Of a stretch of 64,000 nucleotides of DNA, positions 15,119-22,800 are shown one piece after another. The notes below the pieces were generated by a model that saw only the letters and a list, made by a program, of their open reading frames with translations, had not been told where the DNA came from and ran no database searches. The stretch's first letter is position 1. Every line of letters begins with the position of its first letter. Source of the stretch: Mucilaginibacter ginsenosidivorax. Its GTDB lineage: Bacteria > Bacteroidota > Bacteroidia > Sphingobacteriales > Sphingobacteriaceae. The stretch covers positions 3,534,001 to 3,598,000 of the forward strand of contig NZ_CP042437.1 of the NCBI RefSeq assembly GCF_007971525.1, written 5' to 3'. The position numbers and the translations under genes were made by a program.

Positions 15119-15640
15119 TTATTTGCCCAGGCCATCGGGCTGAAAATCCAGCGATATCGAATTCATGCAAAAGCGTTTTCCGGTAGGTGGTGGGCCGTCA
15201 TCAAAAATATGGCCCAGGTGCGAATCGCAACGGGCACAAATTACTTCGGTACGCTGCATACCTACCGAGTTATCTTCTTTATAAATTACGCTGTTTTTAC
15301 GTACCGCCTGGTAAAAACTGGGCCAGCCACAATTGCTGGCGAACTTGGCGTCCGACCGGAAAAGCTCGTTACCGCAAACGGCGCAATAGTACGTACCCCT
15401 GGCGTTTTTGTCCCAATATTGGCCTGTAAATGGCCTTTCTGTAGCTTGTTCACGTGCTGTGGCATATAAAGCAGGCGACAGGATCTTTTTCCACTCCGCA
15501 TCACTCACCGCTAAATGTTTGGTATCGGTATTGGAGTAATAAGGGTTGTTCTCGTGCCCTTTGGTTGATTTTAGATGCTGGGCATTGGCGCCACATGCTG
15601 TGCCGGTTAAAATGGCAAATACTATTAGTGCTAATCTCAT
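15119..15640 (-). CDS. msrB: Exported peptide-methionine (R)-S-oxide reductase MsrB
   Basis: A 173-residue protein with an N-terminal signal sequence. C16 in GTACGA could be a lipoprotein cysteine, so it may be membrane-anchored. The MsrB domain has the zinc pairs C86/C89 (YYCAVCG) and C135/C138 (VICARCDSHLGH) and the catalytic C158 in RFCMNSISLDF; C104 in SNCGWPSFY is a possible resolving cysteine. It reduces the R form of methionine sulfoxide in proteins. Its ATG overlaps the msrA stop (ATGA), so the genes are translationally coupled. It shares promoter D with msrA. Confidence 0.95.
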   Translation of the reverse strand: MRLALIVFAILTGTACGANAQHLKSTKGHENNPYYSNTDTKHLAVSDAEWKKILSPALYATAREQATERPFTGQYWDKNARGTYYCAVCGNELFRSDAKFASNCGWPSFYQAVRKNSVIYKEDNSVGMQRTEVICARCDSHLGHIFDDGPPPTGKRFCMNSISLDFQPDGLGK

Positions 15641-16266
15641 TTTTTTAATTTTCCTTTAAATACACTCCTGAATTTTTCCAGCTCGGGCTGTATCACATAT
15701 TTGCAATAAGGCTGCTCGCCATTTTGGTTAAAATAGTTTTGATGATAATCTTCGGCTTTGTAAAATACCGTAAAGGGATTTACCTGGGTAACTATTTTAT
15801 TGGGATAAACCTTTTCGGCATTCAGCTTATTGATATAATACTCGGCTTTTTGCTTTTGGGCCGCGTTGTGATAAAATATGGCCGACCGGTATTGCGTGCC
15901 TACATCATTACCCTGGCGGTTAAGCTGTGTTGGGTCATGGGCTACAAAAAAAGCGGCTAACAATGCATCATAAGTTACTTTAGCAGGGTCGTAAATAATG
16001 TTACAGGTTTCGGCATGGCCGGTTGTGCCGGTGCAAACCAGTTTATAGCTGGGGTTGGCCACGTGGCCGCCTGCAAAACCAGATACAACTTTTACAACAC
16101 CCTCAATCTGTTGAAACTTGGCCTCGGTACACCAGAAACAACCGGTGGCAAAAGTGGCGGTATCAAGTTTTGGAGCGTTTGAATTATTGGGATTGATGGC
16201 CGGTTTGGCAAACGCAGATGCCCCGGTAATGATGAATAGCAGTAATTGAAATGTTATTTTTTTCAT
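15637..16266 (-). CDS. msrA: Exported peptide-methionine (S)-S-oxide reductase MsrA
   Basis: A 209-residue protein with a signal peptide (ASAFAKP, residues 1-20). The catalytic motif is TGCFWCTEAKFQQIEGV (C43), followed by GGHVANPSY, GHAETCNIIYDP, and HDPTQLNRQGNDVGTQYRSAIFY. It reduces the S form of methionine sulfoxide. Export of both MsrA and MsrB means the pair protects envelope proteins. It is first in the operon with msrB. Upstream, at 16343-16369, is the same ECF-type promoter found for the sigma gene, the Met-rich peptide gene and the DUF1223 gene. Confidence 0.95.
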   Translation of the reverse strand: MKKITFQLLLFIITGASAFAKPAINPNNSNAPKLDTATFATGCFWCTEAKFQQIEGVVKVVSGFAGGHVANPSYKLVCTGTTGHAETCNIIYDPAKVTYDALLAAFFVAHDPTQLNRQGNDVGTQYRSAIFYHNAAQKQKAEYYINKLNAEKVYPNKIVTQVNPFTVFYKAEDYHQNYFNQNGEQPYCKYVIQPELEKFRSVFKGKLKK

Positions 16267-16342
16267 GTTTTAATCGATCGGTGCAGCTTTTGTTTTTGCA
16301 GCTAATGTTACTAACGTAAAAAACAGATGTTTGGTAACCATG

Positions 16343-16369
16343 TAGTCGGGATTTCGGGGATATCCTTAC
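16343..16369 (-). promoter_or_regulatory. ECF sigma promoter D (msrAB operon)
   Basis: On the minus strand GTAAGGAT (16369-16362), 13 bases, CGACTA (16348-16343). It also shares the bases ATCC after GGAT with site A. It lies 76 bases before the msrA ATG. The rest of the 16267-16583 gap shows no gene. Confidence 0.75.
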
Positions 16370-16583
16370 AGATTTTTACTCAAAGGTGTAATTTGTTAGC
16401 AAAGCCAGATGCATATACAAATTTACAATAACGAAATAATGACACCTTAATTTATCAGATTTTAATTGATACGCCCTATTTATTATGTAAGAGACGGCAA
16501 TTCATTTGCAACCACTATTTTTAGTAAATGCACTTCCTGGTCTACTTATGAAGGAGTGCATAATTTTAATCCAAGATCCATAA

Positions 16584-17900
16584 TTATCGCGGATTGGTCA
16601 ATTGTAACTTTAGCAACTCGTCATTTAAATAGCGAAAATCCGGCCTCAATAAAACATCCTGCACCATACATGCATCCCTGATAATGCCGAGTTTTGCCTG
16701 GATATCGTTGCTTTGTTCGCTGCTCAGATTAAGTAAGTCGTCCAGTAAACAACCAAAAGCCCTTACCTCAAGCCGTTCAAGTGCCGGGGCTAAGTCGCTG
16801 TTGTTTTTGTCATAAAAACAAGCAGCTCCAAAATCGCCAAACAGGGTGTTTGCATCATCATCAACCAGGGTGTTATGGGCGTACATATCGCTGTGCATTA
16901 TGCCCCTGTTATGTAGCTGGACCGCAACGGATGCAATTGTAACGGCAATTTTTACTATTTGCGGGGTTGTGAGCGAGAGGTCTTCTTTAAAAACATCCCG
17001 GGTGCAGCTTTGTAAGCTGGGGGGCAGGCCGAGGTTATAAAAAGACGGGGGAATTAAGCCCATTACAAGGCCTTTTTTGTCTTCGGGGTGGGCTGTTATT
17101 TGCCCGATGAGCTGTACCAACCCGGGGTGAGCACCGGCGGCAACACAAGTATTCATTTCATCCTCTGGCGAACCATCGCTTGTAACAGCACCTTTAAATA
17201 TTTTTATGGCAACTTCCGGCGTTTTTGTCACTTTGCGCCAGGTGGCTTTGTGTATAACGCCTGACGCACCTTCACCAAGGTGCTCATTCAATTCCAGGTG
17301 GTCCCAATGGATGAGATCAAGTGACTGTGCCGGAGGGATTTCACAAAAAGGGTTTCCCGAAAATGCCAGCCAGGAAAGCCTGGGCATATATAAAAGCCAT
17401 TGGGGAAATTCGCTTAGCTTATTGGCAGAAATTCGCAGCAACTCCAGGTTGCTGCAATTGCTAAGCTCCGGCGGTAAAGTCGTAAGTTGATTACCGGCAA
17501 GCATCAGTTTTTGCATCCTTTTGCAGTTGCCAATAGTGGCAGGCAAATCCGCAATCCTGTTGTTGGTGAGTATTAGCCATCGCAGGTTGGGATTAAGCGA
17601 TTTTGAAGGAACAGCGGCAATTTGGTTTGATTTAAAGCCTGCAATATCCAGCAAGGGGCAGTCGGCCAGAACTTCGGGTAGAACGGTAAACGGATTTTCT
17701 GAACAAAAAAAGATTTTCAGCTTTTTCAGCCTGCCAAAGTCTGCAGGTAGTGCGCTGATGTTGTTATAGGATAGGTCAAGCCTTTCTAAAGTATCTGCCA
17801 GTTCGAATATCTCTTCCGGGAAATGTGAGAGTCCCTCGGAAAGCGTAAGCGAAGTGGCGCCTTTTAGTTCGCCGTTTTGTAATTGTAATAAAGTTTGCAT
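16584..17900 (-). CDS. Leucine-rich-repeat protein with C-terminal protein kinase domain
   Basis: A 438-residue cytoplasmic protein. Residues 15-190 hold about seven leucine-rich repeats (LERLDLSYNNISALP, LRWLILTNNRIADLP and similar). Residues 205-430 form a Hanks-type kinase: glycine loop GEGASG (209-214), lysine K233 in VAIKIF, catalytic HSDMYAHN (D338, N343) in place of the usual HRD, and DFG at 356-358. It probably phosphorylates serine or threonine in a partner bound by the repeats. It lies 12 bases after the MoxR gene and 3' in an operon with the SurA-like gene. No membrane segment is present. The HSD variant keeps the catalytic aspartate. Confidence 0.88.
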   Translation of the reverse strand: MQTLLQLQNGELKGATSLTLSEGLSHFPEEIFELADTLERLDLSYNNISALPADFGRLKKLKIFFCSENPFTVLPEVLADCPLLDIAGFKSNQIAAVPSKSLNPNLRWLILTNNRIADLPATIGNCKRMQKLMLAGNQLTTLPPELSNCSNLELLRISANKLSEFPQWLLYMPRLSWLAFSGNPFCEIPPAQSLDLIHWDHLELNEHLGEGASGVIHKATWRKVTKTPEVAIKIFKGAVTSDGSPEDEMNTCVAAGAHPGLVQLIGQITAHPEDKKGLVMGLIPPSFYNLGLPPSLQSCTRDVFKEDLSLTTPQIVKIAVTIASVAVQLHNRGIMHSDMYAHNTLVDDDANTLFGDFGAACFYDKNNSDLAPALERLEVRAFGCLLDDLLNLSSEQSNDIQAKLGIIRDACMVQDVLLRPDFRYLNDELLKLQLTNPR

Positions 17901-17912
17901 GGCAGGGTTTCC

Positions 17913-18875
17913 TTAAAACAGCCCCTCAATGATATTGGCGGCAGATAAACCCTCCGCTTCGGCGTGGTAACTACGTACAATGCGGTGGGTTAAAATGGGT
18001 TTGGCAACGGCTTGTACGTCCTCAATATCGGGCGAATATTTTCCGTTAATAACAGCATGGCATTTTGCTCCGAGTATCAAAAATTGTGATGCCCGCGGGC
18101 CGGCTCCCCATGTTAATAAACGGTTTACCTGCGGTGTGGCAAACTGGGTATTGGGACGTGTTTTTGATACCAGCTTTACCGCATATTCCATCACATTATC
18201 GGTAACCGGGATGTTGCGTACCAGTTGCTGAAAATAAATGATTTGCTCGGCGTTCAGTATTTTATTAACATCAGCCTTTAAGGTGCTGGTGGTGTTTTTA
18301 ACAACTTGCAATTCTTCTTGAAATGAGGGGTAGTTTAATGTTACGTTGAACATAAACCTGTCCAGTTGCGCTTCGGGTAGGGGGTAGGTACCTTCTTGTT
18401 CAATTGGGTTTTGGGTGGCTAACACAAAAAACGGCTGGGCCAGTTTATGGGTAACCCCGGCGGCCGTAACCGCTTTTTCCTGCATAGCCTCTAATAAGGC
18501 AGCCTGCGTTTTTGGTGGGGTACGGTTTATCTCATCGGCCAGGATAATGTTGCTGAAAACGGGGCCGGGTATAAATTTAAAATTACGGTCCTCGCCTAAA
18601 ATTTCAGACCCTATGATGTCAGATGGCATCAAATCGGGGGTGAACTGGATGCGTTTAAAATCGAGGTCTAATACCTGCGATACCGTTTGTACCAATAGTG
18701 TTTTGGCCAAACCGGGTACGCCTACCAGTAAACAGTGGCCGTTGCTGAAAATAGATATCAGCACAAACTTAACAACCTCATCCTGCCCGATTATTACTTT
18801 GCCAATTTCGGCACGTATTTGCTGGTAGGCCAGCTTTAAAGCATCTGCGGCTTCAACATCAGAGCGGTGTGGCAT
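17913..18875 (-). CDS. MoxR-family AAA+ ATPase
   Basis: A 320-residue ATPase. Walker A is GVPGLAKTLL, Walker B IILADEINRTPPKTQ, sensor VLATQNPIEQEGTYPLPEAQLDRF, and a C-terminal lid domain follows. MoxR proteins act as chaperones that remodel or insert cofactors, often with von Willebrand factor A partners; none is beside it here. It is 10 bases downstream of the SurA-like gene and 12 bases upstream of the LRR kinase gene, so the three form one operon. Confidence 0.93.
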   Translation of the reverse strand: MPHRSDVEAADALKLAYQQIRAEIGKVIIGQDEVVKFVLISIFSNGHCLLVGVPGLAKTLLVQTVSQVLDLDFKRIQFTPDLMPSDIIGSEILGEDRNFKFIPGPVFSNIILADEINRTPPKTQAALLEAMQEKAVTAAGVTHKLAQPFFVLATQNPIEQEGTYPLPEAQLDRFMFNVTLNYPSFQEELQVVKNTTSTLKADVNKILNAEQIIYFQQLVRNIPVTDNVMEYAVKLVSKTRPNTQFATPQVNRLLTWGAGPRASQFLILGAKCHAVINGKYSPDIEDVQAVAKPILTHRIVRSYHAEAEGLSAANIIEGLF

Positions 18876-18885
18876 AGGTTGTATA

Positions 18886-20322
18886 TTATTTAGCTTGGGC
18901 AGTTGTTGTTACGGGCGGAGTTAACCACTTTTTTAATATGTCGCAAGTTTGGTATTCAGGATCAATTTTGATGAACGTTTGTTTACGGCGTTTATCAAAC
19001 CATTGGTTTACTACCCTGGTGTTTTTATCCTGGTAAGCAAAATCCTTCAGCTTAGGGAAATCCTGCGCCAGGTTGGCCTTGTGGGCATCGGTTGCCGATT
19101 TAAGGAATAGTATTTTATAACTCTTTTTACCATCGGCGCCGGTAAATACATCAGGTTTAGATATGCTGCCAACTTTCATGGTATCAACAACCAGGGCAAC
19201 CTTAGGGTCAAGCTTATCGGTAGGGATAAAGGTTGTACGGGTTTGTACGTTTTCGGCATTCAGCATCATACCACCGTTAAATTTGGTTTCTTTATCGTCC
19301 GAATAAAAATTCGCGGCGGCAGAAAAATCAAGATCTTTTTTATGCGCCATCATCAGCGTATAAATACTGTCGGCTTTTGCTTTAGCCCTATCCAAACTGG
19401 CTTGCGTAGTGGCCGGCGCTATCAGGATGTGCCTTACATGTACCTGCTCGCCGCGGCGCTCAATAACCTGCAAAAAGTGAAAACCAAAGTCGGTTTCAAA
19501 CACTGGCGAAATCTCGCCGGCTTTAAGCTTAAAGGCATTGGCTGTAAATTCTTTTACAAACGTAGTACGATCGGCAAAACCAAGGTCGCCACCTTCAACT
19601 GCCGATTGCGGATCTTGTGAGTATAGACGTGCTAAAGTTCCAAAGTCCTCGCCTTTTTTTACGCGGGCAAGCAGTTCTTCAGCTTTTTCTTTATACAGCT
19701 GTTTTTCTTCTTTACTTAGTTTGGGCTGAAAAACAATTTCGCCAACCTCAACCTCTTTGTTAAATGAAGGCAAGCTATCCTTCGGCATTTTGTTAAAATA
19801 ATCTTTAACATCCTGTGGCGTAACATTTAGCTTTTCGGTTATTTTTTGCTGCATTTTTTGAGCTATCATCTGCTCTTTCATGTCCGGGCGAATCTCATCT
19901 TTATACTGAATTATTGATCGGCCTAAAAATGCTTCCAGTTTATCCTGGCCACCAGCACGCTGCATCATTTCGCGCATGCGGCGGTCAACACTGGCATCAA
20001 TGTCATCATCCTTTACATCAATACTATCAATAATAGCCTGTTGTGCCAATAGCTTTTGCGTTAATAACGATTGCAGTATCTGGCATTTTACAGACGGATT
20101 TGGCTGCATGCCTTCAACCAGGTAACGGGCGTATGATAGTTCAATATCCGACAATAAAATAGGGCTGTTACCAACAATTGCGGCAATTTTATCTAATGTT
20201 TTTCCTGGTGTTCTGGCAGTGTTGGTATCTGGTTTGGCTGCAGTAGCGTCTAAAGTAACTTGTGCCTTTGCAACTGATATTATGGAGATAAACCCTAAAA
20301 CTAATAACCCTAACTTTCTCAT
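18886..20322 (-). CDS. SurA-like periplasmic chaperone / parvulin peptidyl-prolyl isomerase
   Basis: A 478-residue protein with a signal peptide (ISVAKAQ, residues 1-20), a SurA N-terminal chaperone domain (about 40-190, LDKIAAIVGNSPILLSDIEL), and two parvulin domains (about 190-290, EVGEIVFQPKLSKEEK and GGDLGFADRTTF; and 295-400, VHVRHILIAP and FNGGMM). It escorts unfolded outer-membrane proteins across the periplasm. First gene of the operon with MoxR and the LRR kinase. Confidence 0.9.
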   Translation of the reverse strand: MRKLGLLVLGFISIISVAKAQVTLDATAAKPDTNTARTPGKTLDKIAAIVGNSPILLSDIELSYARYLVEGMQPNPSVKCQILQSLLTQKLLAQQAIIDSIDVKDDDIDASVDRRMREMMQRAGGQDKLEAFLGRSIIQYKDEIRPDMKEQMIAQKMQQKITEKLNVTPQDVKDYFNKMPKDSLPSFNKEVEVGEIVFQPKLSKEEKQLYKEKAEELLARVKKGEDFGTLARLYSQDPQSAVEGGDLGFADRTTFVKEFTANAFKLKAGEISPVFETDFGFHFLQVIERRGEQVHVRHILIAPATTQASLDRAKAKADSIYTLMMAHKKDLDFSAAANFYSDDKETKFNGGMMLNAENVQTRTTFIPTDKLDPKVALVVDTMKVGSISKPDVFTGADGKKSYKILFLKSATDAHKANLAQDFPKLKDFAYQDKNTRVVNQWFDKRRKQTFIKIDPEYQTCDILKKWLTPPVTTTAQAK

Positions 20323-20395
20323 GTAATGCTTTATGTACTAAATAAAACGGAAATAACAATTCCGTTAAAACTTCAAATTTCGGTAAAATTTATTA

Positions 20396-20541
20396 ATTAT
20401 AGCTGCACAATTAAATTGAATAAAAAACAGAGTATTAAGTCGGTAGTCTTTAGTTTAAAGTCAGAGGTCGAAACACGTCTTTTTTTGACTTAAAACTTAG
20501 TACTTCGGGCTTCAGACTAAGTACATGCTATAATTGTGCTA
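20396..20541. repeat. Inverted word-repeat element, AGTCGGTAGTC/GACTTAAAACTTAG family
   Basis: The left arm (20439-20480) repeats AGTC words (AGTCGGTAGTCTTTAG, AAAGTCAGAGGTC). The right arm (20487-20524) repeats GACTTAAAACTTAGTAC and GACTAAGTAC. An outer pair, TAGCTGCACAATTA (20399) and TATAATTGTGCTA (20530), brackets them. It lies between the divergent SurA-like gene and the gene at 20596. Confidence 0.7.
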
Positions 20542-20571
20542 ATATGGTTATAATGCTTCAAACGGTTTAAC

Positions 20572-20579
20572 TACTTTTG
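20572..20579 (+). promoter_or_regulatory. Possible -7 element (TACTTTTG)
   Basis: Matches TAnnTTTG and lies 16 bases before the GTG at 20596. No good TTTG box is found upstream at 19-21 bases. Confidence 0.35.
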
Positions 20580-20595
20580 GTTAAAATTTGTTAAA

Positions 20596-21192
20596 GTGAA
20601 AGTTGAAAACCCGGTTGCCCTGCGCTTTATTTTACAAGATGAACTTTATTTGCTGAAAGCAGATAAGGCGATGTACGAAAACCTTGCAATAGCCGAACCT
20701 GAAATTGAAAATATTGCGCCCGCTGTAACCGTAACTGCCTCGCCGCCGCCAGTAACCAAACAACCGGAACCAGCAGTTCAATCACCCGTACCAGAAGTTA
20801 AAACGCCTGTAGTAAGTTTTAATTATTTAGGTAAAAACTTAAAACGCTTTTTGGTACTGGTACACTATCCCGAATTGGAGTTTATTGACGATGCCCACTT
20901 AGCCGCGCTTACCAATATTATTAAGCGGAAGGATTTAAGTATAGACGATATTGTAATTTTAAACCTGGCCAGGCATGCCAGCGTACAATATAATGAACTT
21001 GTTAATTTTTTTAAACCCGCCCGGCTGTTGGTGCTGGGTAAAAATGCTATGCCACAAGGTATAGCCCCACTGGCGTTAAATGCTACCAGGGCTTTGGGAG
21101 ATATTACAGGCTTATACAGTTTTGCATTCGGCGAAATGATGGATAACGTAGAGCATAAGAAAGCTTTTTGGGAACAAATGAAAACACTATAA
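20596..21192 (+). CDS. Conserved hypothetical protein with Pro-rich linker
   Basis: A 198-residue cytoplasmic protein starting at GTG. The N-terminal 35 residues (VALRFILQDELYLLKADK) precede a Pro/Ala/Thr/Val-rich linker (about 36-75), then a C-terminal alpha/beta domain (about 76-198) with LKRFLVLVHYPELEFIDDAHLA and FFKPARLLVLGKNAMP. The layout of a short peptide, a linker and a Rossmann-like domain recalls DNA polymerase accessory subunits such as psi, but I cannot confirm this. No catalytic motif is visible. The rdgB gene follows on the same strand after a repeat-containing gap. Confidence 0.55.
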   Translation: MKVENPVALRFILQDELYLLKADKAMYENLAIAEPEIENIAPAVTVTASPPPVTKQPEPAVQSPVPEVKTPVVSFNYLGKNLKRFLVLVHYPELEFIDDAHLAALTNIIKRKDLSIDDIVILNLARHASVQYNELVNFFKPARLLVLGKNAMPQGIAPLALNATRALGDITGLYSFAFGEMMDNVEHKKAFWEQMKTL

Positions 21193-21204
21193 TATAATTG
21201 GGCG

Positions 21205-21296
21205 ATTTGAAAATGAGGACATCCTGATAAAACATCATATTCAAATTCTCAAACGGCGCAGCCCTCAATGTAGTTAATCCTCAAATTTTCAAATTG
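21205..21296. repeat. Inverted word-repeat element, GATTTGAAAATGAGGA family
   Basis: Left arm 21205-21220 (GATTTGAAAATGAGGA), right arm 21278-21296 (TCCTCAAATTTTCAAATTG), inverse complements with few mismatches. It fills the gap between the hypothetical gene and rdgB. Confidence 0.7.
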
Positions 21297-21303
21297 ATTC
21301 AAT

Positions 21304-21882
21304 ATGACCGAATTAGTATTCGCCACAAATAATCGCCACAAACTCGAAGAAGTAGAAGCAAAACTTCAGGGCAAAATCAAATTGCTTACCCTTAACGATA
21401 TTGGATGCCATGATGATATTGAAGAAACCGGTACTACTTTTAAAGCAAATGCTTCAATTAAAAGCCAATACATTTATAATAGGTATAAACTGAATTGTTT
21501 TGGGGATGATAGCGGGCTTGAAATAGATGCCCTGAATGGCGAACCGGGCGTTTACTCGGCCAGGTACGCTGGAGAGCACGGTAACCATGCCGCTAATATT
21601 AAACAGGTACTGGATAAATTAAAGGACGAAACTAACCGTAAAGCAAGGTTTCGTACGGTAATATCATTAATATGGAATGGTGAAGAATATTTTTTTGAAG
21701 GAACAGTCGAAGGAACTATCCGCACTATCCCCAGTGGAACGGACGGCTTTGGATACGACCCAATATTTGAGCCCGATGGCTACGCTATAACCTTTGCCGA
21801 AATGACGATGAATGAGAAAAACCAGATAAGCCACCGGGCAAAAGCCATGGAAAAACTCATTGCTTTTTTAAGCATTGCTTAA
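21304..21882 (+). CDS. rdgB: XTP/dITP diphosphatase (non-canonical purine NTPase, RdgB/HAM1)
   Basis: A 192-residue protein with the family's N-terminal nucleotide-binding motif LVFATNNRHKLEEVE, the acidic GDDSGLEIDALNGEPGVYSARYAG, TDGFGYDPIF, and the C-terminal SHRAKAMEKL. It hydrolyses inosine and xanthosine triphosphates to keep them out of DNA and RNA. Length and motifs are complete. Confidence 0.95.
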   Translation: MTELVFATNNRHKLEEVEAKLQGKIKLLTLNDIGCHDDIEETGTTFKANASIKSQYIYNRYKLNCFGDDSGLEIDALNGEPGVYSARYAGEHGNHAANIKQVLDKLKDETNRKARFRTVISLIWNGEEYFFEGTVEGTIRTIPSGTDGFGYDPIFEPDGYAITFAEMTMNEKNQISHRAKAMEKLIAFLSIA

Positions 21883-21957
21883 AAAGAACAATCTCAGTTA
21901 ATTTTCGTAACCTTAATGGAACACTATTCGTAAAATAGTGCTATAAGGAATATACCT

Positions 21958-22128
21958 ATGAATCTTATTAATAAAATCAGCCGCTCGTTATTTTCAAAGG
22001 ATACCGATCACCGTTTTGCCAAAAGCCTTAAAAACGTTAAAGAAGCCGACCTGGTAGTTGCATCTATTAACCGGCGTTTATTTGAACTTGAAAGGGAGTT
22101 AAAATCAGAAGTGGTTAAATACAGTTAA
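21958..22128 (+). CDS. Small hypothetical protein, 56 residues
   Basis: An ATG at 21958 preceded by AAGGA gives a 56-codon frame ending TAA at 22126-22128. The product starts MNLINKISRSLFSKDTDHRF and ends ELERELKSEVVKYS. It is strongly charged and predicted helical, with a heptad-like C-terminus that could coil. There is no signal peptide. The ribosome-binding site, codon use and clean fit between rdgB and the lipoprotein gene support a real gene. Function unknown. Confidence 0.65.
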   Translation: MNLINKISRSLFSKDTDHRFAKSLKNVKEADLVVASINRRLFELERELKSEVVKYS

Positions 22129-22173
22129 GCTTTTGGCAGGGTTTATGCTTATATGCATTAAATAACTTCTGTC

Positions 22174-22653
22174 ATGAAAAACTTATTAAAAACCCCGGTA
22201 GTAATCCTATCCCTTATTTTTTTATTCGCGGCCTGTTCAACTCCGCAAAATGCAACTACAACTAACGTATCCCGCGGTAAATTCACTGGCTCCTGGACAT
22301 TGAATAATGTAAGTTACCAGGGCCTTGTACAAGGTGCCGTTCAAAATGTGTTTGACCAGGCAGCTCCCGAAGCATTTGTTGGCAGCACCTGGAAATTAAC
22401 CAATAGCGGCAACGGCATTTACACTTTAAGCAACGGCACCGCTCAAACTATTTTCTGGTCGGTTTATAACGGCGGCACTACGGGCACCCAATTTCAGTTC
22501 AAGAAAATTTATCAAGGAGATAAACCGAAAAACGTAGCCGAAGGCTATCGTTTGGATATTGCCAGCAACGATGGCAATGCCATGGTACTTAAATCACCTG
22601 TTGAGGTAGGTGGTAGTACCGGTTATATTATTTATTCGTTCACTAAAAATTAG
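22174..22653 (+). CDS. Lipocalin-like lipoprotein
   Basis: A 159-residue lipoprotein; the lipobox is LFAACS with the acylated cysteine near residue 21. The mature part begins with GKFTGSWTLNNVSYQG, the pattern of lipocalin-like proteins of Bacteroidota, and continues as a beta-rich domain. Ligand unknown. It is followed by a strong terminator set within a word-repeat element. Confidence 0.75.
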   Translation: MKNLLKTPVVILSLIFLFAACSTPQNATTTNVSRGKFTGSWTLNNVSYQGLVQGAVQNVFDQAAPEAFVGSTWKLTNSGNGIYTLSNGTAQTIFWSVYNGGTTGTQFQFKKIYQGDKPKNVAEGYRLDIASNDGNAMVLKSPVEVGGSTGYIIYSFTKN

Positions 22654-22794
22654 GTGAAAGGGTAAAGGCGAAAGGTAAAAGGTTTTCCTTTGCCTCAAAA
22701 AAAGGGTAAGCACAATTTGTAGTAGTGCTTACCCTTTTTTGTTTTTACCAATGGGCTCCTTTCGCCTTTTACCTTTCGCTTTTACCCTTTCAAC
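22653..22794. repeat. Inverted word-repeat element, GGTAAAAGG/CGAAA family, copy 2
   Basis: Left arm 22653-22682 (GAAAGGGTAAAGGCGAAAGG and on), right arm 22759-22794 (its complement, CCTTTCGCCTTTTACC and on). A terminator hairpin sits between the arms. Same word family as 761-941. Confidence 0.85.
22704..22740. terminator. Bidirectional terminator
   Basis: GGGTAAGCAC (22704-22713) pairs with GTGCTTACCC (22725-22734), flanked by A7 and T6. It separates the convergent lipoprotein and lactonase genes. Confidence 0.9.
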
Positions 22795-22800
22795 TCAAAA

